Positions 22,620 through 34,875 of a stretch of DNA of 64,000 nt are shown here, piece by piece. How positions within the stretch are numbered: the stretch's first letter is position 1; each line of letters opens with the position of its first letter. The stretch is from Ursus arctos (lineage: Eukaryota; Chordata; Mammalia; Carnivora; Ursidae), in NCBI RefSeq assembly GCF_023065955.2, contig NW_026623100.1, positions 68,762,727-68,826,726 on the forward strand. Direction: 5' to 3'. The translations under genes and the position numbers were made by a program. Under the pieces are notes generated by a model. That model saw only the letters and a list, made by a program, of their open reading frames with translations, was not told the DNA's origin and did not search any database.

Positions 22620-25170
22620 ATGGATATAGCACATAATTTGTGTGACCTTACCACATCTTTTTGATACACCGCTGATTTCAGTTTAATGCCAGTGCCCTAC
22701 TTTAAACCCATATGATATTTTGTTTTGTTTGTTTATATGCTTGTTTGCCTCAGGAATTTATTTCCCTAAGGCTTAGGAACTTGGTTAGCCTAAAATTACG
22801 TGTACTGGGCAACCTGGAAGTGGGAGGAAATTAATAGTCTTGGAGAACAACATTAAACAATGTGGGATAGAAGTTGGAGGATAAAAGGCTGAGCCTCCAG
22901 ATAGTTCAAAAGACAATTTTTTACCTCCTTCTACATGGTTGTTCAGATGCTTCCCTGTGGGATGGAGACCCAGTTGCCCCAAGTGGTAACCTGCACACTT
23001 CATTAGATTTTTCTCCTCCCATTCTTGCTCTCTTTGCTCCACCATTCCCACTCCCAGAAAAATTACTAGTAGTCAAGTCCCTGTCTTGGCTCTGCTTTTG
23101 GTTGAACCAAACGTAGGCAATGGATCTTCCTTTATAAAACAAGTAACAATTCCCAGAAGTAGTGGGGAAGAGGTATCAAAATGTAGCTATTCCAAATCCA
23201 CTGTTGGACATACTGGAAATATAAGAGTGAAATGGAATAGTCAAGTCGAACAGGTTACTGTGGGTCGATTTCACTGATGTCAGTCATTTATCTGACTAAG
23301 GCATAAGAAACAAAAGTTCATGTGCCCTGAGAACTAAAGCAGTGCTAGAATAATTACTAATTTAGAAGTAGTATCTATCATTCTTGTTTACTCCTTATCT
23401 TTGTCCTGAGTGGAGTGTGAGATATGGGGCAAAGAAAAAGACCCACCTATTAGAATAATCCAGAAAGAGGAGAGGAGACAATTGGTATTCATTTACAGCA
23501 TCTTCTCCTGTGCAGATGTCATAGATGCTCTTTGAATCACTGCACAAATTTATAGACTCTGTCGTTCAGTGGAAAGCATTAATGAAACCCCATTGAAGGC
23601 ATTATATTGTGAAAAAGGACATGGAGAAATGAGGAGGACATTTAAGTCTTCTAGATCGAGTCAGATTCCACACAAGAAGTCTCATAGTATAAATTTATGC
23701 ATAATTTTCCTGAAGGTTGGTAAGAGTTGTCTTAGCAGGTAGAGGTAGCTGGGGACCTTGCAATATTGTGATCCTGACATCCAAAAGCTTTCAGGGTTCA
23801 ATGCAATCAGTCATATGAGTGCCTACATGCAATATTATTCTGCCTGGAATTCTTCATGCATTATATATAGGTTAAAAGAGGTTGCCATAAATAGTAGGTT
23901 CATAGAAAGGACAGATTGAACGTTTGAACTCTTTGCAAAAAAAAAAAAAAAAAAACAAGTAAGAGAGAGAGAAAGACTGGTTTTTCACTTTCTTCCTGGA
24001 CTCCCCCATCACCCTGCTAATGTGGGAGACTGCAGAAGCATTAGTTCAACATTAAAATCCAATAAGCTTTTTTGTTGATTCCAGTCTGACAGTTCTCCCG
24101 CATGGCAGAGAAGCCACAAGGCTGAACGGGTTTCTTAACAAATTGGGTCAGATGTTGCTTTTGCTTGACTCACTTAAGACTGATTGGTAATTAAGAGATT
24201 TAAAATTGGTACTTTCCTAGTAGAGCAAAGTTGGAGCAGGGCTTTGCAGGTTTTTTGAGACCTTTAGAGGGTTGGGGATAAAAACAAATAATAGTGAAGA
24301 GACATAGATGTTTTCGAAGGGTTTTGGTGTCAAAAGAAGAATGGGATGTGGTTTACTTTTTTGAACATAACTCAAACATGGGGAAGATACATTTAATGAT
24401 GGAGAAGCACTCCATCATTGGAATTATGGGGGCTAACGAGTGCTTTATCTTCTGGAGAATGCAGAAAAATAAATGTGCATGCACCGTCCTCAAATCAAAA
24501 TCAGTGGTTTATGGACTGACCATCATATACGGGATGGAATGGACTCTCTCTGGTGGCCTAGATAACGTTTGGTAAGTGAGTGCAGAGAATGAAGTAGGGG
24601 AAAATGTAATCCGGGAAGAAGCCTAAGTGGGAGTCCTGGGTGGGCAGGTCATCTCAGGGTGAGACTAAATAGATCGTGGAGCAGATTATTCAGGACTTGA
24701 TAGAGTACAACTACGCATTACTAAAAATCACAAAGTCACCCCTTTTGTATGCCTGTGAAAAATGTAGAAATGTGTGCATAACTATCTTTTATTAGCTATA
24801 TGGAAATTATACATATTATAAAATATGTGTTTATTTGTTTATCTCAACCCCTAGCATATGCATTCCGATAATTCTACTGTGTCTATTCCAAGGTGATAGG
24901 TGTTATTTATTTTTATTTCTCTAAAATCTGATGCAGACTTCTATAGAACTTGGTGCAAGCTTAAATCTTCAATAATATTTAGGGCCAATCAGAAGCCATT
25001 GTTGTCATTGTTGTTGTTTTTCTGGGGGAGCAAGGGCATAGAGAATTTTATCTGGTTTTATATTTTGAGGTTCCTGGAAATGTCAAAAGTACTTCTAATG
25101 CATACATTAATCTAATGAAAGTTTCTGGAGAATAAATAGTTGCAAGATGCTGAAGGAGAAAAGACAATCA
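22620..25170. other. unassigned, mostly non-repetitive sequence
   Basis: No exon or repeat is recognised over about 2.5 kb. Seen in it are a run of 20 A at 23937-23956 and a 93-codon plus frame at 24294-24575 that ends two bases before a splice-donor-like 'ggtaagtgag'. Several short frames of 63-88 codons at 22785-23277 overlap on both strands and look like chance. Confidence 0.5.
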
Positions 25171-25179
25171 ACCAGACAG

Positions 25180-25700
25180 GAATCCTATCTTTAAAAAGCT
25201 TATATATTCTACAGGTAATAAGATGATACTGACTCTGTAAGGTAAACCATTATAGGGTAAAAAAGTACAAAGTATTTATTAGTTGGATTAAGTAGAGACT
25301 TTAATAAGAGAAACATCAGGGAAAGCCCTGGGAAATGGACAAAAGTTGACCTTAAATTGGAGGGTTGGTGGGATTTGAATTTGTATAATTTGAATGTACT
25401 AGGTAAAGAATTAAAAAATATATATATGTGGGGAAGAGTAGGGATAGGTACACAGAGCATCAGGTGACTTGGTACAATGTACGGACTAGAGGAAAATAAA
25501 AGAAGGAGGTGGGAGAGATTGTCTATGATTTGGATGGTCAAGGGCCTTGTGTGGCAATTTGAGAATCTGAGGCTCTACCCAATGATCAACGGAGACCTAC
25601 TGAGGATTGATGATCTGTGTTACACCCAAGGTAGATTAATCCGGTAATGGTATTTAGGATGGATTCAAATAGGGAGATTGCAGTTGGGCAGTCTGAATTA
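25180..25700 (-). mobile_element. L2 LINE fragment, minus strand
   Basis: The complement of L2 3' UTR and coding end, in order: 'aagcttatatattctacaggtaataa' (25197-25222), 'gggaaagccctgggaaatgga', 'gtggggaagagtagg', 'ggtcaagggccttgtgtgg' (25537-25555), and 'aatagggagattgcagttgggca'. The 110-codon minus frame at 25209-25541 is sense to this L2 but has no RT motif, so I take it as chance. Confidence 0.6.
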
Positions 25701-25974
25701 GCATCGAAAGTGTGCCAGAAGAGAAGTACAATGGGCACAAAGCACTGGCTCAGTGGAGGAGGAGAAAGATCAGAGAGCAGGTGATTTCAGACATGCTGAA
25801 TTCAAGTACCAAAGCCAAGTACTTGTTCAATGAAGAGGACGTGATTTTCAGATCCTTTGATTACCCATTGTTATGCCAAAGAAACTATATGTAATGACAC
25901 TTTTTTAAAAGTGAGTTTCTTAATCTCACTAAGCTCTATATTAACCCTAAGAATTACTTTCATGCTCTAAACAA

Positions 25975-26110
25975 GTATTTTTCGACCTGGGCTATATATT
26001 TAAATCTCCTGACGTGTTCTTAAAACTGAGAAAGCCTGGAGAACCACTCCATACTTGCTTGGGATAGGGCCCAGGAATCTGTATTTGCAATGTTCCAGAG
26101 CCCTTTCAGA
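25975..26110. repeat. MER5/MER20-type DNA transposon-like fragment
   Basis: The segment 'gtatttttcgacctgggctatatatttaaatctcctga' (25975-26012), with 'gatagggcccaggaatctgtattt' (26062-26085), resembles the layout of hAT-Charlie MER elements ('ggttctcaacc-tggctgcacatt', 'gggcctgggcatctgtattt'). It is diverged and the family is uncertain. Confidence 0.4.
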
Positions 26111-26689
26111 TGTGTATCCTAGCAAAATTGGACAATAGTGCTCGCTTTGTAAGTTTATACTCCCATGTGGAAAGTATTGCTATATTACATGCTGCCTGTG
26201 TCTGCAGAAAGGGACGTAAATTAATGCAATCACAGATACTTAAGTTGGGTGATTCACAGAACATTTTTAAATTTTATGAGTTCCTTAACACAGTTTACGG
26301 TTATGCATTTTGAGAGGCTTTTTTTCCCCTTTCTTTACTATTTGGTGACTAGCATTATTCTTGAAAAATCATTATTAAATGCTTATTTTTGAGTTATTAT
26401 TTTAAAATCTCACTATCTTTTGATTGATTGGAGTTAGAAAATGCTTCTTAGTGTCCATCCAAAACTGGTTTTTTGGTTTCCAGTGTGTATATTGAAGAGT
26501 GTTCTAAGAAGGGGAGCAGAGAGCACTCTGAAAATGGTTGTCATACTATTGAATTGGAATCTCAGTTAGTTGTGTCTAAAAATATTAAATTTTAAACACA
26601 ATCTAAAAAGTTATTTATTCTGAAGAAAAAAATTAAAAAGAATCTACCGTCAACCATTTTACATTTCTGTGAAATATAAGTTATTTCAT

Positions 26690-26965
26690 TTTGCCTTCTG
26701 ATTCCTGTTCATGTATGTACATTTTTGCATAGTTATTATGTAGATTTTCAGTAAGATTTCCTTCTTTTTCATGAATTAGATTAGTTGCCCTTATATCACT
26801 AAGATTTTTCAGCATTTCAATGTATTTGATTTTATAATAGCATTTTAATGAATGTGTAATACTTCATCAAATGTATACACTGTAATTAACAGTTAATTTC
26901 CCCCCATCAGTGGAAACTTGGGTTGTTGTTTTTGTTGATAAACAATGCTGCTGTGAAATATAGTC
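26690..26965 (-). mobile_element. old L1 3' UTR fragment, minus strand
   Basis: The part 'aatgtgtaatacttcatcaaatg' (26851-26873), then 'catcagtggaaacttgggttgttg' and 'aaacaatgctgctgtgaaat', matches the complement of the L1M 3' region ('ccattgtatggatatacc', 'ttgggttgtttcca', 'aataatgctgctatgaa'). Confidence 0.5.
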
Positions 26966-26999
26966 TCTTTTCCTTTTGAATTAAAATATTTATGAAACA

Positions 27000-27360
27000 A
27001 TGATTCATAGTACTTACTGATGGGGAGAGATTCAGATGTAAATAAACTATCTGGCTTCAGGGAGCTGACAATCTCATAGGAAATTATATGAACCATAAAA
27101 TTATATCAATATAGATGAATATATAAATATGAAAACACAATGGAGGAAAACTTAATCATTATATGTGGATCAAAGACAGGTGACAGAAAGAAATAACACT
27201 TGCATTTAGTCCTAAAGGATAAAGAAGGGGTCAGTAGGAAGACAAGGTAGGTAGGGAGCCCATTCTGAAGAAGCTAAATAAGACTTTTGTGGAAGTTTGA
27301 AGCTTATGGAAAGGAATAAAGGTTAAATTGGTAGGACCAGGTTGTTTGGTGTCATGGTAG
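27000..27360 (-). mobile_element. L2 LINE fragment, minus strand
   Basis: The segment 'taaataaactatctggcttcagggagctgacaatctc' (27039-27075), then 'cttgcatttagtcctaaaggataaagaaggggtcag' and 'gagcccattctgaagaagc', follows the complement of L2 ('ctgccctcatggagcttacattct', 'gagacctgaaggatgagaaggag'). The match is diverged. Confidence 0.55.
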
Positions 27361-27408
27361 TTTAGAATGGTAGATAATGCATGTAGTTAGAATGGTAGAT
27401 AATGCATG
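27358..27408. repeat. 25/26-bp tandem duplication
   Basis: The unit 'tagttagaatggtagataa' plus 'tgcatg' occurs at 27358-27383 (with one extra T) and 27384-27408. The copies differ by a single-base indel. It is a local duplication at the edge of an L2 relic. Confidence 0.85.
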
Positions 27409-27639
27409 TGGAAAGAGGAAAGATCTTAATCTTCCATACTTTTTCTTTATAATAAAATGAAAGTAGTAATACTTTGGGTTCAAAAGGAAAGAACAATTTT
27501 TATAGCTCTAGATATGTATTGCTACGTACTTTGGCAAAGTTGTGCACGAGCACACAGATTCACCAGCACATTGTATGTGCTACAAATGTAATTAGCAACT
27601 TAGGTGTGCTGTATAATGCTTTGGTTAATGTCACATGGT

Positions 27640-28490
27640 TAAGTTTTTTATTGTGAAATATATCATACACACTGAAAAGTACATACTATCTGTAGCAGAG
27701 TAAAATAATAAGAATTGAGTACACATGTATCATCCAACAATGATCTTAATAAATAAAATTTTTCCAGTGAATCAGAAGCCCTTCCGTCTTATCTTATACT
27801 CTTTACTGTTCCCCTACAGGGATAACCACTTTCCTAAATGCAGTTTTATTTTTTTTCTCTTTCTATAGAGTTCTAATATGTATGTGTATAATTCTTAATA
27901 ATATTTTGTGAAATTTAGTCCACTTTAAACTTTGCATACATAGAATTGTATGTTAAACATTTCCTTTGACCAGCTATTTTGGCTAAACATTTTATTCTTG
28001 AGATCCATGTTGTGACTGCTTTGCTATAGTTCATTTATTTTCACTGCTTTATAATGCCATATGAATGGAATATATACCACAATTTATTTACTCACTTATG
28101 TATCTTATCAATCGTTGGTGAACATTTGCATCATTATTACTGTTTTGACATTTCATATATGACTCCTGGTGGCCAGTCTTGCTGGGATATATATCTAGGT
28201 ATAAAAAGGCCAAGTGTAGGTAGGTGCATCTTCAGCTCTACTAGCTGATGTCAAACCCTTTCCAATGTAACTGTGACAGTTGACACTCCCACCACCAAGT
28301 GTGGAAGTTTCATTGATCTATCGTTCCACATCATCACTACATTTTCATTTAGGTTACTCCAGTGTAGTAATGTGTCATTATTGTGTCAATATGTGTCAAT
28401 AATGTGTCTAAAATGATTTCATTGTAGATTTCCTTGATTTCAAGTAGTATTCAACAGCATCAGTGTTTTTGAACCATTTGTGTTCCTTAT
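27640..28490 (-). mobile_element. old L1 (L1ME/L1M4-like) 3' UTR, minus strand
   Basis: In plus-strand order: 'ttttttattgtgaaatatatcatacacactgaaaagtaca' (27643-27682), 'gataaccactttcctaaatgcag', 'ttgagatccatgttgtgactgc', 'gaatggaatatataccacaatttatttactcac' (28063-28095), 'tcttgctgggatatatatctagg', and 'ttgacactcccaccaccaag'. This is the complement of the L1 3' UTR (target phrases 'ggaatattattcagcc', 'tcccaccagcaatg'). The element is decayed and its coding part is missing. Confidence 0.75.
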
Positions 28491-28539
28491 CCTAGTCACT
28501 ACTACCCCATTGTGCCCTTTGCCGTTTTTTTTTTCCTGT

Positions 28540-28557
28540 TGAAATTTTAGTTTTTTA
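28540..28557. repeat. left copy of 18-bp target-site duplication
   Basis: The 'tgaaattttagtttttta' copy preceding the SINE; the identical right copy is at 28767-28784. Confidence 0.95.
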
Positions 28558-28766
28558 TTTTTATTTTTATTTTTTTTAAAGATTTTATTTATTTATTCGA
28601 CAGAGATAGAGACAGCCAGCGAGAGAGGGAACACAAGCAGGGGGAGTGGGAGAGGAAGAAGCAGGCTCATAGCAGAAGAGCCTGATGTGGGGCTCGATCC
28701 CAGATCGCCGGGATCACGCCCTGAGCCGAAGGCAGACGCTTAACCGCTGTGCCACCCAGGCGCCCC
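28558..28766 (-). mobile_element. CAN SINE, young subfamily, with 18-bp target-site duplication
   Basis: The element is inverted: T-rich tail side at about 28558-28577, body 'aaagattttatttatttatt' on, and the tRNA-related head ending 'caggcgcccc' at 28766. The host sequence 'tgaaattttagtttttta' is present on both sides, at 28540-28557 and 28767-28784, without mismatch. This perfect 18-bp duplication marks a recent L1-mediated insertion. The T-run after the duplication includes a (TTTTTA)n-like tail. Confidence 0.97.
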
Positions 28767-28784
28767 TGAAATTTTAGTTTTTTA

Positions 28785-29765
28785 AAAATACACTTTACAT
28801 ATAATCGGCTTTTTATGTCTCACGTTCTCCCAATTTGTTGCTTGTCTTTTTTATTTACATGCTTCCAATGGGCATTAAAAAGAGAACTTTGTGCAGTCAT
28901 CTTATATGAGACAGAAGGACATACTTCAGAATTGAGATAGCAAAGTAGATTTATGTAGGGAGAGTAGAAGCAGGCCCTGATCACTTTGTTTGAACCCTGA
29001 GCCAAGGTGTGCCTAAATATTGTCCCTGGAATATCCAGATTCTAGTAGACTCCATTTTTTACTCAAGCCCATCCAGGTTAGGTTTTCTCTTAATTGCAAC
29101 TTCTATTGTTTGTAACGGACAGTGATATCTATCAGCTAGGATTTTACGTACATTACTGCATGTCTCCAAGTTCGAATTACTATACAGTTGTTAAATAAAA
29201 ACCCAACTAACTTTCATTTGTCTCATTTCAAAATCTGGTGATTTTTCTCTGCACAATCCCTCAGGATTCTTCATTATTTTTCCAAGCATGTTTCTTACTT
29301 GCCTTGAATGTAGGCAACTCTTGAATGTAGGTCTTTGTGAACCAGAACAAACTTCTCCCTTAGGGATTCTGAGAGGTGAAAAAAAAAAATGCATTTCACA
29401 TTTCTGCTCTGAAGGACGTTTTCTTCGAGATGAATTGGTAACCTTCAAATATTGGATGACTGACTTTTCAGGTCTAATTTAGAAAAGAATGACTTCAAAT
29501 CCTATGAAAAAGGCATCGTCTACCAAAAGACCCCTCTGGTGGGTCAGTCTCTCCCCTTGGACCCTGGATCTCAATCCTCCTCGCCTTGTCAAGGGCTTTG
29601 TTCCTTCATTTATTTCTTCTCTTCTGTCCCAGTAGTCTCTGTTCTATTGTTTTCTTATTTCTATAAACAAGGAAACATGCTTTAGAATCTCTCATTAAGA
29701 AAGAAACAAAAACTAACAAGCAAAACAAAACAAAGTCCCTTTTCTCCTCATGTCCCTCTGGCTAC
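28785..29765. other. unassigned sequence
   Basis: No gene or repeat is recognised. A run of 9 A at about 29380 and A-rich stretches near 29700-29730 may be ends of old retroposons. Short frames of 61-85 codons on both strands look like chance. Confidence 0.45.
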
Positions 29766-29769
29766 ATTC

Positions 29770-30968
29770 CCATTTCTTTGCTCCCCTTTTGGAGTAATAC
29801 TTTTCAAAACAGTTCCCTATGCATGATGTTTCCAGTTCCTTCCCTGTCAATCAAATCCTTATCACTCCAGTGAAAATGTTCTTGTCCATGGTCACTTTTC
29901 TTTCCTTGTCCAACCTGACCTCTTCAGTTTCTCCTTTATGAAGGATGTTCCTCTCTTGGCCAACATGACACCATACCCTCTTCCTGGCTTTCATTTGACT
30001 ATTTTCCTTGACTCATTTCTCCTCTTTTACTATTTGCCTAATAGAGGAACTGTGTCACAGAATAATATAGAACCTTATCTATCTTCACTTTTACCCCTCA
30101 GGTGATCCATTTCTTACCATACCTTTGATGGTATTTACATGATAACAACTGCAATCAAGGCCATTTCAAGTTTAACATGAGCAAAACTTCTCATTTTGAA
30201 ACTTTTCCAGAAAACACTTTCTCCCTTATTCTTCCTCATCTCTTTAAGAGTGCCATTATTACTTACTTGACCAAATAACAAACCTGAAATACATCCTTGA
30301 TTCTTCTCCTTCCCTCATTCACAAAATCAAGTTTATTGACAAGTCACAAGTGTCTCCACAGAATATGCCTTGCGCTTGCCCTTTCGTCTTGACACGTACT
30401 TCTACGATCACGTTTTCAGAAACAGTCGTATCTTATCAAGACAGTTTCTATAGCTTCCTAATTGGTCTTTCACATTTACTCCACCATGTTTCATTTTCTT
30501 CGTAACAACCAGACTGAGATTTTTTCCAACATAAGTAAAACAATATCAATTCCCAGTTTAAAAAACTATCGGTGACGCCCATTTTGGAAGAAAACTCAAA
30601 CTCCTTTCCTTGCCCTGCTTGGCCCTGCCTGATCTTGTCCTGATCTCTCTATTCTGACTTCATGATAGTCTCTCCCTCTTTTGGTCTTGTCCTTTCTGAC
30701 TTCAGAGGCTGAATTTTCCAGATCCTTTGCCTGAATTCTAGCACCATTACACCATACTTCATTCTTACAAGACTGGCTCTTTCTCATCCTTCAGGTTTCA
30801 TCAAAACTGACAACTGCTTCATCTCAAGTAGTTCACCTGAACATGTGATTTTTCTATCACTCTCCTTTCTTATATTAATGATACCACTTGCCACAAGTTT
30901 AGAATTATTCATATGTTTGCCTGGCACATTATAGATACTTAATAAGTATTTGTTGAATGAATTAATAG
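29770..30968 (+). mobile_element. long L2 LINE fragment (RT region to 3' end), plus strand
   Basis: A nearly continuous 1.2-kb L2 relic. In order: 'cactccagtgaaaatgttcttgtccatggtcac' (29866-29898; L2 'cactccactgaaactgctcttgtcaaggtcacc'), 'ggccatttcaagtttaacatgagcaaaac' (30158-30186), 'gaaatacatccttgattcttctcc' (30286-30309), 'cttcctaattggtctttc', 'ctcaaactcctttccttgccctgcttggccctgcctgatc' (30595-30634), 'tctcatccttcaggtttcatc', and the terminus 'ttgcctggcacattatagatacttaataagtatttgttgaatga' (30918-30961). L2 reverse-transcriptase frames are destroyed. The terminus fits the L2 3' end well. Confidence 0.85.
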
Positions 30969-30969
30969 C

Positions 30970-33820
30970 AATGATTTACTAGAATTGAGAAAAAACAAGA
31001 TGTATATATGGAAATTATCAGTTTCACATTGGCATGAATTTCTTCACAAAGCTGTGACTTCTTTGCGCTGGCACTATTCACCCAGTCTATAGGTCATAAC
31101 CCGGAGGGGTGCTATAAGGTGCTTGCCTCTACTTTGTAGGAGGTTGGACTAATTTGCCAATAAAGTTAAAGTTTGGATGAACTAATCTACGTAATTAAAA
31201 TACTAATGAAAATTTTTAAATGACAAAATTGTATTGCTCAAAAAGTAGATAAGCAAGAAAAGTAAGCAAATAAGGAAAATTTTACTTGGCAGTAATTTTT
31301 ACACTTATTGTGAACCTGCCAACTCTCATTTGGTTTTCTGGAAACCAGGTGGTACTCAGGTGGTCCCAGTGCCAGGTGCCCCAGGCCAGGGGCAATGGGT
31401 TGTTATTCCCCAGTCCAGAGGCTAACTGGCAACTACAGAAATTCAGGTTTATGTTCCTAAACTTTTCTATTCTTTCCCATTTTCCCTTAGAAATTTTTGC
31501 TAATATATTTCAGAGTCTGGCTGCAATTTTCTTGACATCTGGCTCTTATTTAAGCTTTTTATATTTGTGTGTAGTTTTTCCTTCTAATTTACTCCAGTTC
31601 CTCAAACAAGAAAGTGAGCGTCACAATTACAAAACATGATGATCTGATAAAAGAAAATTAAAGTGTTTATGATTTTGAGGTTATTTGGGGTCTACATCTG
31701 GAGTAAGTCTAGAAATGTGTATAGTTATAAGCTAATTTAAAGAATGTTGGAAGGTAGTGAAAAATGTTCCATAAATCACCAAACATGGATTCTCATTTTG
31801 TTAACTGCAGTGAGACTCACCTTAATAAATGGCTGAAGGGCCCAGGATCCATGATACCATTCTTATCTTTATGAGTAAACACAAATTTGGAGAATTGCCA
31901 TAAAGGAATCGTGAGAATTCATTATAAAGAAACAAAGGGCATTCTTAGCCATACCATGTGTTGATATAAAACAAGGGAAAGGTGCATGGCTAGGGCTAAT
32001 TAGGCACGTACAACAGCTGAGAAAAATTAATATCCAAAGTTGTTGTTCATTGTACCAGGAAGTTCCAAGTTGTGAACTACGTTATTTATTCTAGTGCTCT
32101 AAGTTCACTGCCAGATAATGAGTAGCTTAAGACATATGGCTTATTCATATTTACATCATGGATACATGACAAAGCTTTTTGGCATACAGTAGCAATTTTT
32201 GGAATGAAAGAAATATTATTTGTCCAACCTTCATTGTTTTTTGTTAAATAATCAAATTTTACAGTCACTACTTTTAACTTCAATAATAATAGCTATCATT
32301 TCTGCTATTTGGTTTTGGGTTGTGTGTCCTTTTGGGGAGAGGCTATATGAAATTCTGTAAAGAAGTGAGCATATATTCAACAGACCCTTTTCTTGCCCTA
32401 AATGTACTTTCGTTTATATTGCAAATATGCTAGTCTCTACTTCTATTTGTTTTTTTGTTTTGGGAATTGATAGTATGCTAAAAATATAGTATACATAAAG
32501 GTAAGCATAGATCTGTTTTAAGTAAATGTTATTCTAAATCTCAGACAAAGGAAAATGGCATATTTCAAGAATATTCTGATGATAAAACTTTAAGCAGATG
32601 TTAAAGTTCTAACAAATCTAAAATTTAGGAGCATCTTTTACTCTTGTTATTAACCCGATAAATTATGTTAGCGATCAGGGTAAAAAGACTGAACAAAATT
32701 ATCCAAAAGTTTGATAGACTCCCTACGAATGCACATAGGAATATATTAGATAGGGAGAAGAAATAAGAGCCACAATGAAGCTGTTTTTAACTAAAGCATG
32801 GATGTACATCAATAAGTAAAACAGCAACGTGGAAAATTTTTAGGGATGTTACATGGCAAGTAGGCAACAAGGTTAAGTCCCTGTTAAAAGTTAAAGTGCC
32901 ACTTAAGGACTACGCCTGGTCCATGTATGGTATTTTTTTGTTGCTGTTATTTTGCTTTTTACTTTTTTTTTATAATGGGACAATATTCTCTCTGTCCATG
33001 CTTATCACTGAAATAAAGGAAGATTAGAAAGCTTCTAAATTTAAGAAGGGAGTTGGGAGAAATTTGTTATTTAGATCAGGGAGATATAATCAGATTTAAA
33101 TTATTGAGTAATAGATAACAGCTGAGATTTACTGTGAGCTATTGCAAATTATCACCAGGTGTTTCTACTTTTAACCTTATTCTAGATTTTATCTTAAATG
33201 TGATATGCAAAAATGGTAGGGATTTATTATTATTACTATTATCATACTAAAGATATTGGTGCAGACTAATTTAAATGCATGCTATTTAATGACCTCACAG
33301 ATACTTTTGCTCATTAGAAACCTAACTGCCCCCAACAAGTGCGAACAGTGTCTCTCTTCACCCGGTGGCAATGAGTGGAACAATTAACACAGTTCTGAAA
33401 ATGACACAGATTTTAGGAAGCTGATTTTATTCAAGAAAGCATAAGAAATGTCTGTCATTATAAACAATCCTTTGACTAAAGAATCTGTTGTATTTTTATT
33501 ATTAAAAAATGAAGCAATTTAGCATTGTCAACTCAATTAGAAAAATTTTATTTACAACAGAAGATATTATAGGTGGTAGCTTATAAGGAAGAGGTCACAA
33601 GAAACCACTGCTAGTTTTAAATGAGATGTAGCTGCATCTTGTGTGTACATTTGATACAGCACACAAGTTCTGCCCAGGTATAGGTTAAGCATGTGTCTTA
33701 GCCTTTTCCTTATGGATTCTGATCCAACAGTTCCAGGTAAAAGTGTTTGATGGGGTTCCGATTTTGGTTCTTGAAGGAAAATATATTGATTGAAGAATGG
33801 ATTTAGAATACCCTCCCCAC
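30970..33820. other. unassigned AT-rich sequence
   Basis: Nearly 3 kb with no recognised gene or repeat. The 117-codon plus frame at 31286-31639 encodes a rather hydrophobic peptide with no motif I know; it lacks a convincing Kozak context or splice sites. A T-rich patch lies at 32930-32975. Very old LINE pieces may be hidden here. Confidence 0.45.
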
Positions 33821-33829
33821 CAGCAAAGA

Positions 33830-34135
33830 CCTGGAAGGTGCCTCCGTAAGGCCTTTCTCTTGTTCTACTGAATTTTTCCCCTTATCCCGCATGTTCATCA
33901 TTACATTCTGAAATGTTTGCAGATCACCTTCACAAGTAAACACTTCTTCTCAGTGCTCACTACCTGTCTTTTATTGCCTTAACACACTGAACTATGTTTC
34001 TTTTACTTTATACTGTTCTCAACTAGTTTGTAAGCATTTTGAGGTCAGGGACCAGAACTCTTTTTTCTTCTAATGTATTTTTTTTAAATCCTTGGTGCAA
34101 AGGATACTGTCTAGTGTATTTGATGCACTCTATAC
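33830..34135 (+). repeat. L2 3'-end-like fragment
   Basis: The segment 'ctgtcttttattgccttaacacactgaactatg' (33965-33997) leads into 'actagtttgtaagcattttgaggtcagggaccagaactc' (34022-34060) and 'gcaaaggatactgtctagtg'. This resembles L2 'ctagaatgtaagctccatgagggcagggac'. It is strongly diverged. Confidence 0.45.
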
Positions 34136-34809
34136 ATAGTTATATGTATATATTACACATACATACTGAAATGAGTGGGTAAAAACAACTAATAATCTAG
34201 GGTTATCTCTGTATAAACACGACTGTGGCTTTGAAAGAATATGAAACACATGGAAAACATCATTTTGTAGGATCTATGTTCTTCCTCTGTGCCATAGTTC
34301 ATCATCATTTTTCATTCTCTGCATATTTTTTAAGAACATAAGTCCTTGGCAGATATCCTGGTTTATAACTCAAGTAACAAGTGTCTGAGAGTCCAGAGTC
34401 ATTAGTATCTATTGTGTATATCTATATTTAGTATCATAAAATCTAATGGAATCCCAAATTACTGATCATAAGAAATGGCTGATTTTTAAATACTGAAAGT
34501 AAAACATCATGCTAAGTGCTTTAATTATTTTTTCCTTTAAACGGATGGTTTTATTGTATCTGACACTATTAAGAAAAATGAATTCTTTGGGGAACTAAAA
34601 TCTGAAAAAGCTGCACATTTTAAGTGCTTTCTCTTTGGGTGAAGATTTATTTTATTTTAATGTGGGACCACTTAGTGAGTGAGGAGGTTGTAAAAGAATT
34701 TTGTGTGCACATTAAAATTTTACATGCTCTGTGTTCTTAATATTTTACAATGTATATCATTATATATTTCCTGAAAAAGCAGAGGATCCCTCAGAATGGA
34801 AGTAATAAT

Positions 34810-34875
34810 ACTTAAAATTGCTATTTGTGTGTACCTACTGTGTGAGAAACACTCACATGCTTGCTTTATGTAATA
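34810..34875 (-). repeat. MIR fragment, minus strand
   Basis: The piece 'tgcta-tttgtgtgtacctactgtgtgagaaacactcacatgcttgctttatgtaat' (34817-34872) is a short match to the complement of the MIR 3' end. Confidence 0.45.

Noticed and set aside
31286..31639. 117-codon hydrophobic frame, plus strand, considered as a small membrane protein
   Set aside because: Hydrophobic residues follow from T-rich sequence; no recognisable family, weak start context and no supporting features.
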